Made by a program: the position numbers and the translations under genes. Below are positions 18,129-27,626 of a stretch of 64,000 nt of DNA, piece after piece. Position 1 is the stretch's first letter; every line of letters starts with the position of its first letter. Source of the stretch: Candidatus Zymogenaceae bacterium (GTDB lineage Bacteria > Desulfobacterota > Zymogenia > Zymogenales > Zymogenaceae); contig JAFGFE010000010.1 in assembly GCA_016931225.1 (NCBI GenBank), forward strand, positions 62,001 to 126,000, in the 5' to 3' direction. The notes beneath the pieces were generated by a model, which was given only the letters and a program-made list of their open reading frames with translations, did no database searches and had not been told where the DNA came from.

Positions 18129-20168
18129 ATGGCATACCAAGAATTAGTAACCGATTTTCGCGTCACGTTCAATAATTCCCGGGCGGGCAAAATCGCCATC
18201 ATCACCATGGATAATGGCGAGCCCTATACCAAACCCAATACTTTTGGTACAGGCGGCCTGGCAGCCCTCTCCAGTGCGGTGGACGCCGTCGAAGCCGAGA
18301 AGGGTGTGAAAGGCGTGATGCTGGTGGGGAAACCCTTTATATTTGCCGTGGGCGCGGACCTGGACGGCACCCAGGATATCACGACGTTTGACGAGGGATA
18401 CCAGATAGGCAAGACCGGACACGACGCCATGAAACGGCTGATGGGCCTCAAGGTCCCGACGCTGGCGGCCATAAACGGGGCGGTCATGGGCGGTGGGTTG
18501 GAAATCGCCCTCTACTGTGATTACCGCACCATCTCCGACGCCGTGCCGATTGTGGCTTTGCCTGAGTGCTTTTTGGGGCTGGTGCCCGGATGGGGCGGAA
18601 CACAATTGCTCCCCCGGCTCATCGGGCCGGAGAAGGCGATACAGGTCATCATCACCAATCCCCTGAACCGCAACAAGATGCTCAAAGCGACCGATACCCA
18701 CGAGCTGGGCATCGCCGATTGGATTCTGCCCAACGGCCGATTCTACGACATGTCCTTTGAGAAGCTGGTCGATATCGTCGACGGGAAAGAGAAGCTCAAG
18801 CGGGAAAAACCGGACTGGTCGAAGTTCGATGAACTCTATGACGCCACAAAGGCGTCCATCGACGCCCAGGTCCACGGCGCGGCCCTTGCCCCTTACCGGG
18901 CGCTGGACCTCATCAAGGGCGCGAAGGACTGGGAGTTGGACAAGGGATTCGACGAAGAGAGCAAGGCGCTGGGGGACCTGATCATCAGCGATCAGTGCCG
19001 GGCCGGCGTGTACAGCTTCGATCTGGTGCAGCGCCGGGCCAAGAAGCCGGTGGGTGTGCCCGAAGTGCCGCCCGCCAAGATCAAGAAGATCGGCGTCATC
19101 GGGGCGGGTCTGATGGGCGCCCAGATTGCCAGCCTCTTTCTGCAGCGCTATGAATGTCCCATCGTCATGAAGGACATCAAGCAGGAGTTCGTCGACAAGG
19201 GCTTGTCCTATGTGCACGGCCAGATCGACAAGTGGGCGAGCAAGGGCCGCATCAGCGAGGGCAAGGGCATCTGGTTGAAGTCCCTGGTGCAGGGGACCCT
19301 GGACTACAAGGACTTCGCGGACTGTAACTACGTCATCGAAGCGGTCCTGGAGGAGCTGCCGCTGAAGAAGAAGGTCTTCGGTGAGGTGGAGGAATTCATC
19401 GCCGAAGACACCATCCTCGCCACCAACACCTCGTCCCTCTCCATCACAAAAATGGCGGAGGACCTCAAAAAGCCGGGGCGCGTGGTGGGCTTTCACTTCT
19501 TCAACCCGGTGGCGGTCATGCCGCTCCTTGAGATCGTCAAGGGCGAAAAGACCGACGATGTGACCATCGCCACGGCGTTCGCCATGGGTAAAAAGATAAA
19601 GAAGACCTCCATCCTGATGAAAGACTCCCCGGCGTTCCTGGTCAATCGGCTTCTGACCCGCTGGATGGCGGAGATCATGAAGATCGTGGATGAATCCAAG
19701 AACGACTTCAAACAGATTGACGACTTCTGCGTGAGCCTGGGTTTCCCCATGACACCGTTCAGCCTTCTGGCCCTGGTGGGCCCGGCGGTGGCCCTGCACG
19801 TGGCGGAGACCCTCAAGAATGCTTTCGGAGACCGGTTCTACATCTCCGAGGGACTCAAGAAGATGGTGGAGCTCAAGAAGCCGGGCGTGTACGACTGGGA
19901 GGGCAACGTGGACCCGGAGGTGGCCTCCGGTTGGCCCCGGGGCAACAAGGAGTTTGCCAAGGATGAAGTGATCGACCGGTTCCTGACCGTTCTGACCGAG
20001 GAATGCCGAATGATCCTCGATGAGGGCGTGGTCTCCGACGCCAAGGATATCGACACCTGCATGATCATGGGCGCCGGATGGCCCTTCTTCATGGGCGGTG
20101 TCACCAAGTATCTCGATCAAAAGGGATACTCGAAGAAGGTGACCGGAAAGCCGCTTGCTTCCTCGTAG
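18129..20168 (+). CDS. Fused enoyl-CoA hydratase / 3-hydroxyacyl-CoA dehydrogenase (FadJ/FadB-like)
   Basis: A 679-residue bifunctional enzyme that hydrates enoyl-CoA and oxidises the resulting 3-hydroxyacyl-CoA with NAD. The N-terminal crotonase domain shows the oxyanion-hole motif GGGLEIAL and the second glutamate in LPECFLGLVPGWGGTQ, so both catalytic Glu residues are kept. The dehydrogenase domain begins with the Rossmann motif GVIGAGLMGAQIA at about 322-334, followed by TNTSSLSI and the HFFNPVAVMPLLEIV signature. AGGAGG stands 8 nt before the ATG at 18129; an upstream extension overlapping the thiolase gene is rejected. A strong terminator follows. Confidence 0.95.
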   Translation: MAYQELVTDFRVTFNNSRAGKIAIITMDNGEPYTKPNTFGTGGLAALSSAVDAVEAEKGVKGVMLVGKPFIFAVGADLDGTQDITTFDEGYQIGKTGHDAMKRLMGLKVPTLAAINGAVMGGGLEIALYCDYRTISDAVPIVALPECFLGLVPGWGGTQLLPRLIGPEKAIQVIITNPLNRNKMLKATDTHELGIADWILPNGRFYDMSFEKLVDIVDGKEKLKREKPDWSKFDELYDATKASIDAQVHGAALAPYRALDLIKGAKDWELDKGFDEESKALGDLIISDQCRAGVYSFDLVQRRAKKPVGVPEVPPAKIKKIGVIGAGLMGAQIASLFLQRYECPIVMKDIKQEFVDKGLSYVHGQIDKWASKGRISEGKGIWLKSLVQGTLDYKDFADCNYVIEAVLEELPLKKKVFGEVEEFIAEDTILATNTSSLSITKMAEDLKKPGRVVGFHFFNPVAVMPLLEIVKGEKTDDVTIATAFAMGKKIKKTSILMKDSPAFLVNRLLTRWMAEIMKIVDESKNDFKQIDDFCVSLGFPMTPFSLLALVGPAVALHVAETLKNAFGDRFYISEGLKKMVELKKPGVYDWEGNVDPEVASGWPRGNKEFAKDEVIDRFLTVLTEECRMILDEGVVSDAKDIDTCMIMGAGWPFFMGGVTKYLDQKGYSKKVTGKPLASS

Positions 20169-20192
20169 GGGCGAAAGGGTACCGTTTCCATA

Positions 20193-20230
20193 CCGGGGCG
20201 GGGGGATCATTCCCCCTTCCCCGGTTTTTT
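20193..20230 (+). terminator. Rho-independent terminator of the thiolase/FadJ operon
   Basis: Two nested stems (CCGGGG/CCCCGG outside, GGGGGA/TCCCCC inside, TCAT loop) followed by six T residues (20225-20230). Confidence 0.92.
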
Positions 20231-20300
20231 ATTGTGTGTGGATACAGTGGTTGTATCGAAATGGATCGCCCCAAACTTCATTTCGGTGTATACTGAACAT

Positions 20301-20606
20301 ATGAAAATCCTCAAGGTCTGTTATATTCAGCTCGTCGAAAACCCGATGATTCACATCATGACCGATGAGCTCGACATCGGAAAGTATTACTATTACAACA
20401 TCAGGACCTGTGCGTGGAATTTCCCGGACGTCTCCCCTGAGGTAATCATTGGCGCCGAGAGATTCCTGGGAGTATCGAATTTCGATGAGCTGATGAAATT
20501 TCGAGGGCGGAAGCTCTCTGACGAGGCGGAGGACTCTCGGGATCGGCTGACTCAGGCCATTCGGGACATGGCCGACGGAGGGGGTGCGATCACGGGCGAA
20601 TCGTAG
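20301..20606 (+). CDS. Small hypothetical protein
   Basis: The product has 101 residues, starting MKILKVCYIQLVENPMIHIM. It has a hydrophobic beta-like N-terminus, a tyrosine-rich patch (KYYYYN) at about 28-33 and a charged helical C-terminus. No family is recognised. There is no Shine-Dalgarno; a TATACT hexamer (20289-20294) ends 6 nt before the ATG, the same geometry seen at recJ and tilS. A bidirectional terminator follows at 20650-20677, which supports it being an expressed unit. Confidence 0.5.
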   Translation: MKILKVCYIQLVENPMIHIMTDELDIGKYYYYNIRTCAWNFPDVSPEVIIGAERFLGVSNFDELMKFRGRKLSDEAEDSRDRLTQAIRDMADGGGAITGES

Positions 20607-20649
20607 GGAACAGGCAAAAGAAGCCGCCTCTATGCGGTCACATAAAGAA

Positions 20650-20680
20650 AAATCCCGGAGGATATCCCCCGGGATTTCTT
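20650..20680. terminator. Bidirectional terminator between convergent genes
   Basis: AAATCCCGG (20650-20658) pairs with CCGGGATTT (20669-20677) around an inner GGATATCC, flanked by T-rich sequence in both directions. Confidence 0.8.
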
Positions 20681-20717
20681 TTGGTCTGCCGCACGATATT
20701 CCGCCGGCTGGAATCGC

Positions 20718-22973
20718 TCACTCAGGCGTCTTGAGGGAGGGCGGTTCGATGAAGCTTTCGTTGTCCTCCGGGTATTCGTCCCGGGGTTGTACCAGCTCTC
20801 CGATGAAGAGGGACGAGTTTTTCACGAAGAATACGGTGCCCAGGTCGCTGGCGAGGGTTTCCAGGCGACTCGCGTATCTTCCCTCCGTGCCCGGCTCCGG
20901 GGTGGCCAGGCCGAACATCACCACGTCGGCGTTCTTGCTCTGTTCGTGGATGACGTCGGTGACGCTCTTGTTTCGGGGGCGGAGGATGACGTGGGGCTCG
21001 GCCTCGATGCGGATCTCTGGAATGAGTCTGTTCAGATAGGTCTCGGTGTCCGCTTTCATCTGTTTGTTGTTCGCGATGCTCATGATGCGGATCTCCGCCC
21101 CCCGCCATTCCGGATTCCGGGTCAGGAGGTACGCAAGGAGCAGCATCAGATCGCCGTTTCGCTCCAGACCGCCCCACCAAACGTGCACCGAGGGCCGTGT
21201 CCCCTCCCGGGGAAAGAGATACTTCGGCTTGATGCGGCCGATAATGAAGGACTTGTTGAGCATCTCGAGCTGCTGCATGATTTTGAGAAACTGGGAGAGA
21301 CGTTTTCTCTCCGAGGGCCAGCCCAGCAGGATCATGTTGCTCTGCAGCCCCGCAAGGCCATTGGCCTGGGTGACGTTTACGATGCCGTCCACCACGTCGT
21401 TGACTACGTGTATCTCCGGAAAGACCACCAGTCCCTCGTTATCCAGGGTCTTCTGCATCACCTCCCGGGTTCCCATCAGGTCTATTTTTATATCGGATAT
21501 TTTCCCCTCAATGAGCTCGCAGACCGACACCACGCCCCGTCCCTGGCTGAACCAGTTACCGAACCGTACCAGGTCCAGATGCTCTATCATGTCCGAGACG
21601 AAGACCAAAACGTGAGGACGCCAGTTTCGGGCGCTCATGGGACGGCGGGCCAGGAGAATCAACGCCCAGCGGATGGCGGTTTCATAGAATCCCCGCCGGG
21701 CGTCGCCCCATCCGGCCTGCTGTTCCCGCTGGGAGAGAAATATCCAGATGAGAAGCTCCACGGAGATGGCGATGACCCCCGCCGCCGGGCTGATGAGGAA
21801 GATCACCCCGAGGCACCCCAGCCCACCCAGCAGGTTTATGATCCAGGGGATGCGGAACTTCGGCCGCCACGATGGATCGCCGCTGAGGGTCTCGATGGCC
21901 GCAGCGATGTTCATCACGCCGTAGGTCGTCAGAAAAAATACGGTCACCACCGCCGCCACGGTGTTGAGGTTGCCCAGAAACACGGCGCCCAGGGCGATAA
22001 TCATGGAGAGGATGAGGCCTAAAAACAGCTTTGTGTTTTCGCTGATATCCCTGGTGCGTCTCCTCAGGCTCATCCGATCGTTGGCCAGGGCCTGGAGTGT
22101 TCGGGGCGCGCCCAGCATGGAGCCGACCGCCGATGAAAAGATGGCGCCCCATAATCCCGGCAAAACCAACCAGGGTCCCAGGACGGCGATATCGGTCCAG
22201 ACCAGGGGATTGTTTCTCAGGTCTCCCTTCCCCGCGCCCAAAAGCAGCAGCACCGGGATGAAAAGGTACACCGAGAATCCGGTGAGCACCGCGAGGATCG
22301 ATCCCCGGGGTATGGACCTGACCGGATTCTTCAGATCGCCGGAGAGTCCCAGACCCGCCATGACGCCGGTGACCGCCGGGAAGAATATGGCGAACGCGGC
22401 CCAGAAGGGGACGTCTCCACTGGGGGGCGGTGTGGGCACCGGCCGGCTCCACGCGTGGATGACCACCCCCAAAATAAGGGCCAGAAGCGACATGCCGATC
22501 AGGGCGAGTACCGGGATCTGGGATCTCAGCGCGACCTTCGGCCCCAGCATGGAGAGACACCCCACCATGAGAACGATCACAAAGGCCGCCGGCTCGATGG
22601 GAATATCCGGCCAGACGATGACGAGGGATTCGGCAAGGCCGTATGAGTAGAGGGTGACCGAGAACGACTGCGACAAAAAGAGAGGCAGACCGACGGCGCC
22701 GCCGATCTCCAGGCCCAGGCTCCGGGAAATGATATAGTAGGCTCCGCCCACCCCCACCCGGATGTTTGTGGATATGGATGAAAACGACAGCGTGGTGATA
22801 AGGGTGATGGCGTTGGCCAGGGTGACGATGACGAGGGTCCGGGAAAGGCCCATGTGTCCCACCAGCCAGCCTGAGCGGAGGTACATGATGACGCCAAGGA
22901 TGGTCAGGATCGTGGGGAGATATACGCCGAGAAATGTACCCAGCTTGAGTTCCTGTGTCCGTTCCGTCGCCAT
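20718..22973 (-). CDS. Cation-chloride cotransporter-like permease (SLC12/APC superfamily)
   Basis: A 751-residue polytopic membrane protein. The N-terminal signature LGTFLGVYLPTILTILGVIMYLRSGWLVG and the following FSSISTNIRVGVGGAYYIISRSLG are characteristic of the cation-chloride cotransporter branch of the amino acid-polyamine-organocation superfamily. About 12 hydrophobic segments fill residues 15-430. The C-terminal 310 residues are soluble and resemble the cytosolic SLC12 domain (VNVTQANGLAGLQSNMILLGWP, then WWGGLERNGDLMLLLAYLL). Bacterial members are poorly characterised and may move K, Na and Cl or amino acids. It has no operon partner. Confidence 0.85.
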   Translation of the reverse strand: MATERTQELKLGTFLGVYLPTILTILGVIMYLRSGWLVGHMGLSRTLVIVTLANAITLITTLSFSSISTNIRVGVGGAYYIISRSLGLEIGGAVGLPLFLSQSFSVTLYSYGLAESLVIVWPDIPIEPAAFVIVLMVGCLSMLGPKVALRSQIPVLALIGMSLLALILGVVIHAWSRPVPTPPPSGDVPFWAAFAIFFPAVTGVMAGLGLSGDLKNPVRSIPRGSILAVLTGFSVYLFIPVLLLLGAGKGDLRNNPLVWTDIAVLGPWLVLPGLWGAIFSSAVGSMLGAPRTLQALANDRMSLRRRTRDISENTKLFLGLILSMIIALGAVFLGNLNTVAAVVTVFFLTTYGVMNIAAAIETLSGDPSWRPKFRIPWIINLLGGLGCLGVIFLISPAAGVIAISVELLIWIFLSQREQQAGWGDARRGFYETAIRWALILLARRPMSARNWRPHVLVFVSDMIEHLDLVRFGNWFSQGRGVVSVCELIEGKISDIKIDLMGTREVMQKTLDNEGLVVFPEIHVVNDVVDGIVNVTQANGLAGLQSNMILLGWPSERKRLSQFLKIMQQLEMLNKSFIIGRIKPKYLFPREGTRPSVHVWWGGLERNGDLMLLLAYLLTRNPEWRGAEIRIMSIANNKQMKADTETYLNRLIPEIRIEAEPHVILRPRNKSVTDVIHEQSKNADVVMFGLATPEPGTEGRYASRLETLASDLGTVFFVKNSSLFIGELVQPRDEYPEDNESFIEPPSLKTPE

Positions 22974-23152
22974 GAGGGATACGTGTGCCTGTATTCAGGT
23001 AAAGAGATATGTAATTAATAAGCCATTTTTTAGCCCATATCATACCATACCCGGAAGTAGAGATAGTGAAATTTCGGAGTTAACTGTTCGTTTTTTTTGA
23101 GTGAAAGCATCCCGGCTGCTTCGGAAACGCTCTGAAATTCTGTCGAATTGAC

Positions 23153-23181
23153 TTGAACCGCTATCTGCGAAGTGATATAGA
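23153..23181 (+). promoter_or_regulatory. Predicted promoter of the lysine degradation cluster
   Basis: TTGAAC (23153-23158), 17 nt and TATAGA (23176-23181). The leader to the kdd ATG is about 48 nt, too short for a lysine riboswitch. Confidence 0.5.
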
Positions 23182-23235
23182 ATAGTGATTACCTACAAAA
23201 AAACAGCTCTGACATCGAATGAGGAGAGAAACGCT

Positions 23236-24273
23236 ATGGCAATGGGAGATAAATACGGCGCGCATCGCGTCGTCAAGCCGAAGGGGGTGCTTCCCCAGGC
23301 GGCGGATGTCATTGACAACACGATGAAGCTCTATGACAATGAAATTCTGGTGGATGTCCAGACCCTTAATATTGACTCCGCGTCCTTCACCCAGATAAAA
23401 CAGGAAGCCGGGGGCGATAAGAAAAAAATAGCGGACATCATCCTCAAGACGGTCGAGACCAGGGGCAAGCAGCACAATCCGGTCACCGGCTCCGGAGGAA
23501 TGTTCATCGGTACCGTGAACGATGTGGGCAAGGCCATTCGGAATACCGCCGGGGTGAAACCGGGGGACGCCATCGCATCACTGGTATCTCTGTCGCTGAC
23601 GCCGCTTTCCATCGATGCGATTCTCGAGATCAAGGACGATCGGGACCAGGTGGACGTGTCGGCCCAGGCGATTCTATTCGAGCGAACCGTCTTTGCGAAG
23701 CTGCCGGAGGATATGCCGAGGTCGGTTGCCCTGGCGGTGCTGGATGTGGCCGGCGCCGCCGCCCAGACGGCGAAACTCGTACGACCCGGGGATACGGTTT
23801 TCATTATCGGGGCCGGGGGAAAGAGCGGGATGCTGTGCGCCTACGAGGCGAAAAAACGGGCGGGCATCACAGGGAAAGTCATCGGCACCGGTCACTCCGA
23901 CGCCAGCACCAGACGCATCTCACAGCTCGGCTTCTGCGACCACGTGATCCAGGTGGACGCCTCCAATCCCCTGGAGGTGGAGAAGGCGGTGGGTGAACTG
24001 ACCGAGGGAGAGATGGCGGACATCACCATCAACTGCGTCAATATCCCCAATACCGAGATGGGATCGATTTTGGCCACGAAAGAGACCGGTCTCATCTACT
24101 TCTTCTCCATGGCCTCGAGCTTCACCAAGGCGGCTTTGGGCGCCGAGGGGATCGGTTCGGACGCGGTGATGCTCATAGGAAACGGATATACCAAGGATCA
24201 CGCGGAGATATCCCTGAATCTTCTCCGGGAGAGCCCGGCCCTCATGGATGTATTTGTGTCGTTGTATGGGTAG
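23236..24273 (+). CDS. kdd: L-erythro-3,5-diaminohexanoate dehydrogenase
   Basis: Oxidatively deaminates 3,5-diaminohexanoate to 5-amino-3-oxohexanoate with NAD(P), the third step of clostridial-type lysine fermentation. The 345-residue protein begins MAMGDKYGAHRVVKPKGVLPQ, has a Rossmann motif VFIIGAGGKSGMLCAYEAKKR at about 180-200 and a DHVIQVDASNPLEVEKAV segment, all matching Kdd proteins. The ATG at 23236 follows GGAGAG; an upstream extension to 23185 has no support. Its place directly before kamB, kamD and kamE confirms the identification. The kamB-like start overlaps its stop by 8 bp. Confidence 0.9.
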   Translation: MAMGDKYGAHRVVKPKGVLPQAADVIDNTMKLYDNEILVDVQTLNIDSASFTQIKQEAGGDKKKIADIILKTVETRGKQHNPVTGSGGMFIGTVNDVGKAIRNTAGVKPGDAIASLVSLSLTPLSIDAILEIKDDRDQVDVSAQAILFERTVFAKLPEDMPRSVALAVLDVAGAAAQTAKLVRPGDTVFIIGAGGKSGMLCAYEAKKRAGITGKVIGTGHSDASTRRISQLGFCDHVIQVDASNPLEVEKAVGELTEGEMADITINCVNIPNTEMGSILATKETGLIYFFSMASSFTKAALGAEGIGSDAVMLIGNGYTKDHAEISLNLLRESPALMDVFVSLYG

Positions 24274-25309
24274 TGGCGGCTCCATTGCCGAATTGATTCT
24301 CACAGGCGGCTATCGGGTCGTCTCGGTGGTGGGACTTGCGAAAAACAGCGGAAAGACCACGACGCTCAACCGGATTATCGGAGATGTGGCCCCCCGGAAT
24401 GTCTCGCTGGGTCTGACATCTACGGGCAGGGACGGCGAGGCCGTCGACGCCCTGCTTCATACCAGAAAGCCGAGAATTGAAATCGGGCCGGGCGTTGTCT
24501 TTACCGGCGTTCTGGGAGACCTGGCCGGGGACGAGGAGGTCAGGGCGGGCGTGGAGGTGCTCAGGACCACCGAGCACACGACGGCCCTGGGCGGCGTGAT
24601 CGTCGCCCGGGCGAACAGGAACGTTCGGGTGGTGCTCGTGGGGCCGTCAACCGTCTCCGGGATGGCCCGGCTGATATCCTCGCTTTTGGACGAGGATCGG
24701 TGCACCCTGGTGCTGGTGGACGGCTCGATGGACCGCCTGGCGGCGGCGGGGTCGGGCGTCAGTGACGGGGTGGTGCTGGCCGTCGGCGCCGTTATGGGGC
24801 CGGATATGGAAGGTGTGGTGGAAAAGACCGCCCATGCCGTGGGGCTGTTGACAACGGGAAGGACGGCCGTTACGCCTCCTGATGATACGGCGGATAAAAG
24901 AATCGTCGCCTTAAGCATAAATGGGATCCAGTGGGAAACCAAGTGCGGCACCCTGGTGTCCGACCGTGCATGGGCGATACAGCGTTTGGAAGGGGGGGGC
25001 GGGTATCTTTTTACCACGGGCGCCGTCACCGACGAGACGCTGGAGGAACTGATTCGGCGGAGGTTGTTTCCGGAGTTGATCGTAAGGGACGCCACCCGCC
25101 TCTTTATCTCTCGGCGACAGAAGGAGCGGTGGGAGGGGGGCGGCGGGCGATTGGCCGTCCTTTTTCCCCTTTGTCTGATCGCCGTAACGGTGAATCCCGA
25201 AAATCCGGAGGGGAGGGGGTTTGACGGGCGTGAGTTTCTCCGGGCCATGCGGGAAAGGCTCGTTGGGGTGGAGGTGTTTGACGTGATGGAGCATCGAAGC
25301 GACTCATGA
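24266..25309 (+). CDS. kamB: KamB-like P-loop reactivase of lysine 5,6-aminomutase
   Basis: A 347-residue P-loop protein with Walker A motif VVGLAKNSGKTTTLNRII at about 20-37 and the following GLTSTGRDGE. These motifs and the position between kdd and kamD match KamB, proposed to reactivate the B12-dependent lysine 5,6-aminomutase using ATP. The usual partner KamC (MutS-like) is not in the cluster. The ATG at 24266 overlaps the kdd stop; an in-frame ATG at 24248 is an alternative. Late in the protein there is an unassigned segment with RRQKERWEGGGGRLAVLFPL. The role is inferred from family and context. Confidence 0.72.
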   Translation: MGSGGSIAELILTGGYRVVSVVGLAKNSGKTTTLNRIIGDVAPRNVSLGLTSTGRDGEAVDALLHTRKPRIEIGPGVVFTGVLGDLAGDEEVRAGVEVLRTTEHTTALGGVIVARANRNVRVVLVGPSTVSGMARLISSLLDEDRCTLVLVDGSMDRLAAAGSGVSDGVVLAVGAVMGPDMEGVVEKTAHAVGLLTTGRTAVTPPDDTADKRIVALSINGIQWETKCGTLVSDRAWAIQRLEGGGGYLFTTGAVTDETLEELIRRRLFPELIVRDATRLFISRRQKERWEGGGGRLAVLFPLCLIAVTVNPENPEGRGFDGREFLRAMRERLVGVEVFDVMEHRSDS

Positions 25310-26856
25310 CGCAGAAACTCAACATAGACCGGGGTATTGTGAGGGAATGCCGCGCCCTGGCGGAACATATCACGAATGATCTCATGGGATACATCCGTTC
25401 CCACACCACCGACAGCGTGGAGCGGAGCGTCGTGCGTCTTCTGGGTATCGATGGGGCGGATAAATCCGGCACCCCCTATCCAAATGTTTTTGTGGAGGCG
25501 GTGTCGAGGGGGAGGGGTCTCGCCTCCGGCGCGGCGGGGTTTCTCGCGGACGTGATGCTTACTACCGGGCTCGGTCCCGATGACGCGGCCCGGGCGGTGG
25601 CGAAAAAGGAAATATCCCCGGATACGGTCCCCCGTTCCGATGACGACGGGCGGGAGGCGGTGTTGAAACCCCTGGTAGACGGCGCGATGGGACGTATCGA
25701 GGAGAACAGGGAGCACCGGGAGCGGATAAAGCGGGACCATCCCTTGAGTGATGCGCCCCTCCTCTACGTGATTGTGGCCACAGGAAATATCCACGAGGAC
25801 GTGGTACAGGCGGTGAGCGCCGCGGAAATGGGGGCGGACTGCATCGCCGTAATCCGCTCCACCGCCCAATCGCTGTTGGATTATGTTCCCTACGGCCCGA
25901 CGACGGAGGGATTCGGCGGCACCTACGCCACCCAGGAGAACTTCCGCATCATGCGTGCGGCCCTGGATGAGACAGCGCAAAAAATCGGGCGCTACGTCTA
26001 TCTGGTCAATTACGCGTCGGGTTTGTGTATGCCGGAAATCTCGGTGATGGGCGCCTTCGAGCGGCTTGATATGCTGCTCAACGACTCCATGTACGGCATC
26101 ATCTTTCGGGATATCAACCCCTACCGGACCTTCGTCGATCAGCATTTTTCCCGGATGATAAACGCCCGGGCGGATATCATCATCAACACCGGAGAGGACA
26201 ACTACCTGACCACGGCGGATGCGTTTGAAGCGGCCCACACGGTCCTGGCCAGCGATATCATCAACGAGCAGTTCGCCCTTCACTCGCATCTTATGCCTCG
26301 ACAGATGGGCCTCGGCCACGCCTTCGAGATCGACCCGGAGAAAGAAGACGGCTTTTTACTGGAGATGGCCCAGGCCCTGCTCATCCGGGAGATATTCCCC
26401 GACGCCCCCATCAAATACATGCCCCCCACGAAGCACGTCACCGGGAACATCTTCCAGACGCATCTGGTGGACATGCTCTTCAACGTCTGCTCGGTGATGA
26501 CCGGCCAAACCATCCACCTCGTGGGGATGCTCACCGAGGCCATTCACACCCCCTTCGTCGGGGATCGATACCTGAGCATCAAGGGCGCCCGGTACGCCCG
26601 CAGCAACCTCAAAAGGCTGGGGCAAGAAATCCAGTTTGTCGATGATGGTATCATCCAGCGTCGCGCCCGGGAGGTGCTGAAAAACGCCCACGACATGCTT
26701 GGGGAAATCGCCGACATAGGCCTTCTTTCGGCGCTGGAGCGGGGGATGTTCGCCGATATCAAACGGCCTCCCGACGGCGGTAAGGGGAAAGACGGAGTCG
26801 TCAAGAAGGCCCCGGATTATTTCAATCCCTTCGAGACGCTCCTGGAGGAATCGTGA
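25306..26856 (+). CDS. kamD: Lysine 5,6-aminomutase alpha subunit
   Basis: The large subunit of the adenosylcobalamin- and PLP-dependent enzyme that moves the terminal amino group of beta-lysine (or D-lysine) from C6 to C5. It has 516 residues, the expected size, beginning MTQKLNIDRGIVRECRALAE and containing SGTPYPNVFVEAV, YGPTTEGFGGTYATQENFR and MPPTKHVTGNIFQTH, conserved in KamD proteins. The ATG overlaps the previous stop by 4 bp, indicating translational coupling. kamE follows immediately. Confidence 0.95.
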   Translation: MTQKLNIDRGIVRECRALAEHITNDLMGYIRSHTTDSVERSVVRLLGIDGADKSGTPYPNVFVEAVSRGRGLASGAAGFLADVMLTTGLGPDDAARAVAKKEISPDTVPRSDDDGREAVLKPLVDGAMGRIEENREHRERIKRDHPLSDAPLLYVIVATGNIHEDVVQAVSAAEMGADCIAVIRSTAQSLLDYVPYGPTTEGFGGTYATQENFRIMRAALDETAQKIGRYVYLVNYASGLCMPEISVMGAFERLDMLLNDSMYGIIFRDINPYRTFVDQHFSRMINARADIIINTGEDNYLTTADAFEAAHTVLASDIINEQFALHSHLMPRQMGLGHAFEIDPEKEDGFLLEMAQALLIREIFPDAPIKYMPPTKHVTGNIFQTHLVDMLFNVCSVMTGQTIHLVGMLTEAIHTPFVGDRYLSIKGARYARSNLKRLGQEIQFVDDGIIQRRAREVLKNAHDMLGEIADIGLLSALERGMFADIKRPPDGGKGKDGVVKKAPDYFNPFETLLEES

Positions 26857-26858
26857 CC

Positions 26859-27626
26859 ATGTCCGGGAAAAAACATCGATTCATCACCCCCTATGGAGAC
26901 AGCGTTGGTGACGGCGCCGTGCAGCTCTCCTTTACCCTGCCGGGGGTCACCGGAGAGACGGCGAGGGAGGCGGCCCGACGGCTGGCGGCCAAGATGGGCG
27001 TCGACGACGCGTACGTCAGCGCCTGCGAGGACATCGGCTCCGGCATGAGCTTTATCGTGCTCTACGGCAGGACGAAACACTCGATCGACGCCGGCGAGAT
27101 CGAGAAGTATCTTGCCGACAGAAGGGCGACGCCGGAAGATGTGCCGGGGATGAAAATCATCGATGCAATGATCAAAGAGAAGCTGGGGCGGCACATCGTG
27201 GTGCTTGGGGCGTGCATAGAAAGCGACGCCCACACCGTCGGCATCGACGCCATCATGAATATGAAGGGGTACGCCGGGGATTACGGGCTTGAGCGCTACA
27301 CGAACATCGATGCCGTCAATCTGGGCGCCCAGGTTTCCATCGAAGAGCTGGTCAGACGGGCCGTGGAGCGGAATGCCGATGTCCTGTTGATTTCCCAGGT
27401 GGTGACCCAGAAGAACGTCCACATTAAAAATCTCACTCGTCTGGTGGAGCTTCTGGAGGCGGAAGGCGTGCGGGATCGGCTCATCCTGGTGGTGGGCGGG
27501 CCGCGGATTTCCCCGGAGCTTGCCAAGGAACTGGGGTACGACGCCGGGTTCGGCAAGGAGACCCTCCCCCGACACGTGGCGTATTTCATCCTCAACAAAC
27601 TCCTGGAGTCGGAGAAGATATCATGA
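26859..27626 (+). CDS. kamE: Lysine 5,6-aminomutase beta subunit (cobalamin- and PLP-binding)
   Basis: The small subunit, 255 residues. The cobalamin-binding DxHxxG motif is at 123-128 (ESDAHTVGID), and the PLP Schiff-base lysine should be Lys136 in IMNMKGYAGDYGLERY, the equivalent of Lys144-beta in the clostridial enzyme. The rest forms the Rossmann-like B12 domain (ADVLLISQVVTQKNVH, LILVVGGPRIS). GGAGG sits 10 nt before the ATG at 26859; a GTG at 26853 is too close to it. Its stop overlaps the aminotransferase start. Confidence 0.95.
   Translation: MSGKKHRFITPYGDSVGDGAVQLSFTLPGVTGETAREAARRLAAKMGVDDAYVSACEDIGSGMSFIVLYGRTKHSIDAGEIEKYLADRRATPEDVPGMKIIDAMIKEKLGRHIVVLGACIESDAHTVGIDAIMNMKGYAGDYGLERYTNIDAVNLGAQVSIEELVRRAVERNADVLLISQVVTQKNVHIKNLTRLVELLEAEGVRDRLILVVGGPRISPELAKELGYDAGFGKETLPRHVAYFILNKLLESEKIS

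Noticed and set aside
18144-20210. 688-codon open frame on the minus strand opposite the FadJ-like gene
   Set aside because: The plus-strand gene has complete catalytic motifs and a ribosome binding site; the antisense frame reads as His/Arg/Asp-rich sequence without any family, a mirror effect of high-GC codon use.
23182-23235. A lysine riboswitch upstream of kdd
   Set aside because: The leader is only about 48 nt, too short for the lysine riboswitch, and shows no matching stems.
24457-26319. 620-codon minus-strand frame opposite kamB and kamD
   Set aside because: It spans two different genes antisense, has no ribosome binding site and its sequence is low-complexity.
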